Positions 6,848 to 10,644 of a stretch of DNA of 10,644 nucleotides are shown in pieces. The notes below the pieces were generated by a model. That model searched no databases. It was not told the origin of the DNA and saw only the letters and a list, made by a program, of their open reading frames with translations. Location: positions 1-10,644 of the forward strand of contig JAFVHC010000155.1 in the NCBI GenBank assembly GCA_017474705.1, read 5' to 3'. Each line of letters opens with the position of its first letter. Within the stretch, counting starts at the first letter, position 1. Source of the stretch: Bacillota bacterium (GTDB lineage: Bacteria; Bacillota; Clostridia; Lachnospirales; Bianqueaceae). The position numbers and the translations under genes were made by a program.

Positions 6848-7375
6848 TTACTGCTCATCTTCAGGTTTGATGGTCTTCAATGCACCATCCTGATACCGGA
6901 CTATGCAGGAAGCTTCATGATCGTGATCATAATAATCTCCCATATAATACCGGATCTGCAGATAGGGTCCCTCTTCATCCTCCATCGGCAGGACTTCGAT
7001 CAGACCATATGCATTGTCCATGATCCCTGAAAACTGATCATTTCCTTTGTACATAGTGATCTCGATATAGCTTGGCGCTTCATCTCCTAACGGGACCGGA
7101 TCGAAGCACAGTTCTTCTTTCTCTCCATCACCATCCGCGTCCCACTGGATCCAGTTCGACAGAGGGCTGGAGACATCGAAGCCGGAAGGCGCTGCGGAGC
7201 TTTCTGTTTCCTCGGAACTATCGGATCCCTCAGAGCTGTCTTCCGTAACGGGCTCCTTGGACTCTTCTGACCCTCCGGTCTCCGATGATGCCTCTGCCCC
7301 TGGCGCAAAAGGATTCGGCTTTGCGCAGGAGACTAACAGCAGGATCACCAGCAATAGTGGCAAAAAATACTTCAT
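6848..7375 (-). CDS. small acidic lipoprotein of unknown function
   Basis: This 175-aa protein has a type II (lipoprotein) signal peptide: MK, a hydrophobic core, and a lipobox LVSC with Cys17 as the lipidated residue. It should sit on the outer face of the membrane. Residues about 18-66 form a low-complexity linker rich in Ser, Glu, Thr and Gly, typical of a flexible cell-wall spacer. The C-terminal domain opens with WDADGDGEKEEL (78-89), resembling a calcium-binding DxDxDG loop, then a beta-rich segment to the end. I do not recognise the domain. The ATG at 7375 is chosen because AAAGGAG (7383-7389) is 7 nt from it. An ATG two codons upstream is only 1 nt from that site. It follows the GH3 gene by 21 nt. 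Confidence 0.82.
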   Translation of the reverse strand: MKYFLPLLLVILLLVSCAKPNPFAPGAEASSETGGSEESKEPVTEDSSEGSDSSEETESSAAPSGFDVSSPLSNWIQWDADGDGEKEELCFDPVPLGDEAPSYIEITMYKGNDQFSGIMDNAYGLIEVLPMEDEEGPYLQIRYYMGDYYDHDHEASCIVRYQDGALKTIKPEDEQ

Positions 7376-7390
7376 GATCATACTCCTTTA

Positions 7391-7402
7391 TTTTGATCAA
7401 AA
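7391..7402. repeat. 12-bp palindrome across the GH3 stop codon
   Basis: TTTTGATCAAAA is a perfect palindrome spanning the GH3 stop (7397-7399) and the gap to the lipoprotein gene. TTTTGAT also recurs as half-sites at the GH3 promoter. The sequence is AT-rich at the flanks and could be chance. Confidence 0.4.
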
Positions 7403-9619
7403 AGCGAGATCCAGTTCCTGCATCAGGGTGTCCGCGGAGCTTCCGCCCACGAAGATGCGGAATTTGCCATCTTCCCGGACGTATACACCATCGTTGTTGT
7501 AGAAGCCCATATCTGCTTTCTTCAGTTCAATGACGACTTCTTTTTCTTCTCCGGCCGCAAGAGTGACCTTGGCGAAGCCCTTCAGTTCCTTGACCGGGCG
7601 GACCAGCGAGGCAGTCACATCCTGCATGTAGAGCTGTACAGTCTCAGTTCCGCAGACTTCACCTGTGTTCTTGACCTTGACACAAGCGACCAAAGCGTCT
7701 TCCGTTTCTTTGACCGTCAGATCGCAATAAGCGAAGGTGGTATAGGAAAGGCCGTAACCGAAGGGGAAGACCGGCTCGAAGGGAGCGTCGATATACTTGG
7801 ATGTGAACTTGAATTTGCCGCCGGGACGGCCGGTCGAAGGATGGTTGTAATACAGCGGCAGCTGGCCGGTCACGTACGGGAAAGAAGCGGCCAGTTTGCC
7901 GGTGGGATTGTAGTCACCGAACAGGACAGATGCCACGGCGTTGCCCATCTGGATCCCCAGCTGCCATCCTTCAACGATCGTCGGCAGATGCTCTGCTTCC
8001 CAGCCCAACGCCAGTGCGCGGCCGTTCATAAGAAGGGTGACCACCGGTTTGCCGGTGGCAAGCAGTTTGGCGAGCAGTTCGCGCTGTTTGCCGGGCAGCG
8101 TGGTGTCCGCACGGGATGAAGCTTCACCGCTCATGGCGCTGTATTCACCGACCACCGCCACGATCACATCTCCATAGGCCGCCGCCTGCGCGATCTCTTC
8201 CTCGTTGATCTCTTCCGCAGGACCGCCGCAGGGGAAGTACTCCACTGCCGCACCCGTGTTTTTCAATCCGTCCAGGATGCTCACGCAATCCTCGCTCTTC
8301 CAGCTCATGGCCCAGGCGCCGATGATCTCCGTGGGATTGGCGGCCAAAGATCCGACAAGACTGATCTTCTGCTCTTTCTTCAGGGGCAGGACGTGATCGT
8401 CGTTCTTGAGCAGGACGATGGATTTCTGCGCAGCTTCCAGTGTCAGATCCACGTGTCCTTTCGGCAGTTTATCATACCGATGCTTTGCCTCATCCGTAAT
8501 ATAAGGATGATCGAACAGATCCAGCCACATTTTGACGGAAAGGATGCGGCGGGCTGCTTCATCGATGACTTCCATGGATACGTCGCCGCGTTCGACGGCG
8601 TTCTTCAGTTCTTCGACGTAGATGGACGTGCCCATATCCATGTCCATACCGGCATTCGCAGCCTGTCTTGCCGCATCATACCGATCCGCGGCGATACCAT
8701 GATCGATACACTCGCGGATCGCGTTCGCGTCGCTGACGACGAAGCCCTGAAGGCCATAACGTTCTTTCAGCGTACGGCGCAATGTATATGTATTGACCGT
8801 GCAAGGAACGCCGTTCAGATCATTGAAAGAAGCCATGGCCGTTGCGGCGCCGGCTTCTGTCGCAGCCTTAAATGGCGGCAGATAGACGTTGTGCAGCTGG
8901 GAGATGCTCATGGAGGTCGTGTTGTAATCACGACCCGATTCCGCCGCACCGTACGCAACATAATGCTTCATGCACGCGGCGACATAGTTCTCGCGGCGTT
9001 CTGTGCCATCCGCGGCATCCTCGTAAGCGCCGTCCTGCAGGCCATGGATCTTGGCCTCTGCAAAGCGACTGGCCAGATATGGATCCTCTCCTGGGCCTTC
9101 CGAAACGCGGCCCCAACGGGAGTCACGGCCCACATCGATCATCGGGGCAAAGTGCCAGGAGATGCCCTGCGTGCGGGATTCCTTGGCGGCCATACGAGCT
9201 GTACGCTGGAACAGATCTGGATCGAAGGCACCGGCTTCCGCAAGGGCGATGGGATAGACACTGCGGAACCCGTGGATGACATCCAGGCCGATGATCAGCG
9301 GGATCCCCATGCGGCTTTCTTCCACCGCGATCCTCTGCAGTTCATTGTATTTGTCCGGATCCTGCAACATAACGGAACCGATCAGACCCTTACGGATATC
9401 ATCCTCCCGATAGTCCCGCTCGGCTTTGCTGAACATTTCCGACAGCTCTTCCTGGGTGATGCGTCCGTCCATAGCCATCTCGATCATTTCTTCAAAAGAC
9501 ATATCGAATCCACCGACCAGCGAGGGAGAAAGCTGGTTCATCTGCCCGATCTTTTCTTCCAGAGTCATCTGCTGGAGCAATGCATCGACACGCTGCTGCT
9601 GTTGGAGTGTAAGTTTCAT
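7397..9619 (-). CDS. glycoside hydrolase family 3 beta-glucosidase (BglX-like), cytoplasmic
   Basis: The 740-aa enzyme has the GH3 layout: an N-terminal TIM barrel (about 1-370), an alpha/beta sandwich (about 400-590), and a C-terminal fibronectin-III-like domain (about 637-705) after FPFGYGLSYTTF. Within the barrel are LDVIHGFR (112-119), DVGRDSRWGRVSEGPGEDP (162-180), KHYVAYG (218-224) and the nucleophile loop VVSDANAI (294-301), with Asp297 as the probable nucleophile. GEASSR (498-503) carries Glu499, matching the BglX acid/base region. Alanine follows the Asp where Trp or His is common. GH3 enzymes remove terminal beta-glucose (or xylose) from oligosaccharides with retention. No signal peptide is seen, so it likely acts on imported sugars. 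The ATG at 9617-9619 has AAGAGGAA upstream. It heads the leftward operon and is divergent from the alpha/beta-hydrolase. Confidence 0.95.
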   Translation of the reverse strand: MKLTLQQQQRVDALLQQMTLEEKIGQMNQLSPSLVGGFDMSFEEMIEMAMDGRITQEELSEMFSKAERDYREDDIRKGLIGSVMLQDPDKYNELQRIAVEESRMGIPLIIGLDVIHGFRSVYPIALAEAGAFDPDLFQRTARMAAKESRTQGISWHFAPMIDVGRDSRWGRVSEGPGEDPYLASRFAEAKIHGLQDGAYEDAADGTERRENYVAACMKHYVAYGAAESGRDYNTTSMSISQLHNVYLPPFKAATEAGAATAMASFNDLNGVPCTVNTYTLRRTLKERYGLQGFVVSDANAIRECIDHGIAADRYDAARQAANAGMDMDMGTSIYVEELKNAVERGDVSMEVIDEAARRILSVKMWLDLFDHPYITDEAKHRYDKLPKGHVDLTLEAAQKSIVLLKNDDHVLPLKKEQKISLVGSLAANPTEIIGAWAMSWKSEDCVSILDGLKNTGAAVEYFPCGGPAEEINEEEIAQAAAYGDVIVAVVGEYSAMSGEASSRADTTLPGKQRELLAKLLATGKPVVTLLMNGRALALGWEAEHLPTIVEGWQLGIQMGNAVASVLFGDYNPTGKLAASFPYVTGQLPLYYNHPSTGRPGGKFKFTSKYIDAPFEPVFPFGYGLSYTTFAYCDLTVKETEDALVACVKVKNTGEVCGTETVQLYMQDVTASLVRPVKELKGFAKVTLAAGEEKEVVIELKKADMGFYNNDGVYVREDGKFRIFVGGSSADTLMQELDLAF

Positions 9620-9659
9620 ACGTGTTTCCTCTTTCTTTTATAATATCGAAAACTCCACT

Positions 9660-9706
9660 GTTTTGATTACATATTACCATAAAGCCGTGATTCTTTCAAT
9701 CAAAAC
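9660..9706. repeat. inverted repeat flanking the GH3 promoter
   Basis: GTTTTGATT (9660-9668) and AATCAAAAC (9698-9706) are exact reverse complements, separated by 29 nt. One arm overlaps the start region of the GH3 transcript and the other overlaps or abuts its -35 box. It may be a two-site operator, or chance in AT-rich DNA. Confidence 0.4.
9671..9699 (-). promoter_or_regulatory. sigma-A-type promoter upstream of the GH3 gene
   Basis: On the minus strand a -35 TTGAAA (9694-9699) is followed after 17 bp by TAATAT (9671-9676). TGG just before it makes an extended -10. The start would be near 9664, giving a leader of about 45 nt. It would drive GH3 and, if no internal terminator exists, all leftward genes to 2408. 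The -10 is a 4/6 match, so this is moderate evidence. Confidence 0.6.
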
Positions 9707-9717
9707 CAGCCCTGCTG

Positions 9718-9747
9718 TTGACGGTTTCTTTGTAAATATGGTACGAT
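9718..9747 (+). promoter_or_regulatory. promoter for the alpha/beta-hydrolase gene
   Basis: TTGACG (9718-9723) is a 5/6 match to -35. After 18 bp comes TACGAT (9742-9747), 4/6, preceded by TGG for an extended -10. It is followed by a strong AAGGAGG (9778-9784) and the ATG at 9793. The palindrome TACATGTA (9747-9754) overlaps the presumed start site. Confidence 0.55.
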
Positions 9748-9792
9748 ACATGTACAGTTCAAAACACCTGATCCTATAAGGAGGATATGATA

Positions 9793-10644
9793 ATGAAACT
9801 GATCCAGATCGCCATTGGAGCACATGCAACGTTGACAGGATACCTGCATGAAAAAAGCGGAGAAATGGCCAACATCCAGGCTTATCCCGCCATGCTCGTC
9901 ATACCGGGCGGCGGATTTCGCTTCTGTTCCGACCGGGAAGGTGAACCGGTCGCCATGGCCTATTTCGCCGAAGGATACCAGGCATTCGTCCTGGACTATA
10001 CCACCGTGACCAAGAAGCCGGACGCCACGATCGAAGACCCCATGCGTGACGCTGTCGAAGCGCTACGGATCATCCGCGCCAACGCGGAAGAATATCTTCT
10101 GAACCCGCACAAGGTCGCAATGATCGGTTTCTCCGGGGGCGGACACCTGGCCGCTGCGGTTGCGACACATTTTGAAGAACGGCCTGACGTGCTGCTATTG
10201 GGTTACCCCGGCATCGTACACAGTGACCTCCGCGCACTGGATTGCCCGGATATCCCGGACCGTGTGGATCAGAACACGCCGTCATCCTTTATCTTCGGCA
10301 CCCGGAACGATACCGTCGTCCCGCCGGTGCATCTGCTGACCTTCGCCACCGCGCTGAACCAGGCCGGTGTCGATTTCGAACTGCACATCTTCAAAGACGG
10401 CGTCCATGGCCTGTCCCTTGCCACCTCTCTGACCTCCAACGGCAGCGCCTCGAACATCAACCCGGTCTTCAACGCATGGTTCCCTATGAGTGTCCGCTGG
10501 CTGAAGGATCAGCTGGGTGATTTTACCATTTACGGTGTCAACGATGGTCGTTATGGTAAGTTCAGCATCGACAAGCCTTTAGGCTTGATCCTCGAGGATC
10601 CGCAGGCCGCCGCGATCCTGAATGAGATCTTACCGATGCTGCCC
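9793..10644 (+). CDS. alpha/beta-hydrolase (esterase / S9-peptidase-like), C-terminus outside window
   Basis: The 284 residues seen form a serine-hydrolase fold that runs off the right end without a stop. IPGGGF (37-42) is the usual oxyanion-hole motif, GFSGGG (112-117) contains nucleophile Ser114, GTRNDTVVP (169-177) gives candidate Asp173, and DGVHGL (202-207) supplies His205: a complete Ser-Asp-His triad. No signal peptide is visible. The family includes carbohydrate acetyl/acyl esterases, and the divergent GH3 neighbour supports a sugar-esterase role by inference only. After the catalytic core (about 1-243) comes YGKFSIDKPLGLILEDP and an alpha-helical stretch (about 254-284), not part of the fold. 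The start is the ATG 8 nt after AAGGAGG; an in-frame ATG at 9787 is only 2 nt from it and less likely. Confidence 0.88.
   Translation, partial: MKLIQIAIGAHATLTGYLHEKSGEMANIQAYPAMLVIPGGGFRFCSDREGEPVAMAYFAEGYQAFVLDYTTVTKKPDATIEDPMRDAVEALRIIRANAEEYLLNPHKVAMIGFSGGGHLAAAVATHFEERPDVLLLGYPGIVHSDLRALDCPDIPDRVDQNTPSSFIFGTRNDTVVPPVHLLTFATALNQAGVDFELHIFKDGVHGLSLATSLTSNGSASNINPVFNAWFPMSVRWLKDQLGDFTIYGVNDGRYGKFSIDKPLGLILEDPQAAAILNEILPMLP

Noticed and set aside
8393..9643. Long plus-strand reading frame (416 codons) antisense to the GH3 gene.
   Set aside because: It is wholly opposite a clear GH3 enzyme, its translation shows no recognisable domain, and it has no convincing ribosome binding site; it is a shadow of biased codon use.

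Overview
This window reads as chromosomal DNA from a low-to-mid-GC Bacillota (Firmicutes), probably an anaerobic, gut- or animal-associated Clostridia- or Erysipelotrichia-type bacterium. The support is strong AGGAGG-type ribosome binding sites, sigma-A-type promoters, ATGA stop/start overlaps, a BaiH/enoate-reductase-like flavoenzyme, and a DUF58 protein of the type I associate with Clostridia. The family-level placement is a guess from protein style, not a measurement. I see no mobile element, tRNA, rRNA or CRISPR array.

Layout. (1) Positions 1-256 (minus strand) hold the first 85 codons of a P-loop kinase-like ATPase, cut by the window edge. (2) A divergent promoter region at 257-391 also drives a 658-aa FMN/4Fe-4S/FAD ene-reductase (392-2368, plus strand). 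(3) A perfect 13-bp-stem bidirectional terminator (2367-2397) lies between this gene and the convergent leftward genes. (4) From 9619 down to 2408 seven leftward genes are closely spaced: GH3 beta-glucosidase, small acidic lipoprotein, glutaredoxin-like protein, MoxR AAA+ ATPase, DUF58 protein, multi-pass membrane protein with a C-terminal DUF4129-like domain, and an MBL-fold hydrolase. Gaps are 21, 24, 44, -4, -4 and 19 nt, and I see no terminator between them, so one long transcript is possible. The tight core is MoxR-DUF58-membrane protein, joined by two ATGA overlaps. (5) A 173-bp divergent promoter region (9620-9792) separates GH3 from a rightward alpha/beta-hydrolase (esterase/peptidase-like) that runs off the right end.

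How they may work together. The GH3 enzyme has no signal peptide, so it probably hydrolyses imported oligosaccharides in the cytoplasm. The divergent hydrolase could be a companion esterase that deacylates them. MoxR-DUF58-DUF4129 is a conserved bacterial module thought to assemble or remodel envelope or metal-dependent complexes. Here the membrane partner lacks the transglutaminase core often found in such loci. The DUF58 gene carries a one-base frameshift near 5006-5011 in the middle of its conserved region. It is either a sequencing/assembly error or a real lesion, and is the most important thing to check.

I did not find a clear new defence or mobile system. The most unusual points are the frameshifted DUF58 gene, the transglutaminase-less TgpA-like protein, the sugar/redox/MoxR gene string, and a marked excess of GATC and GGATCC sites.
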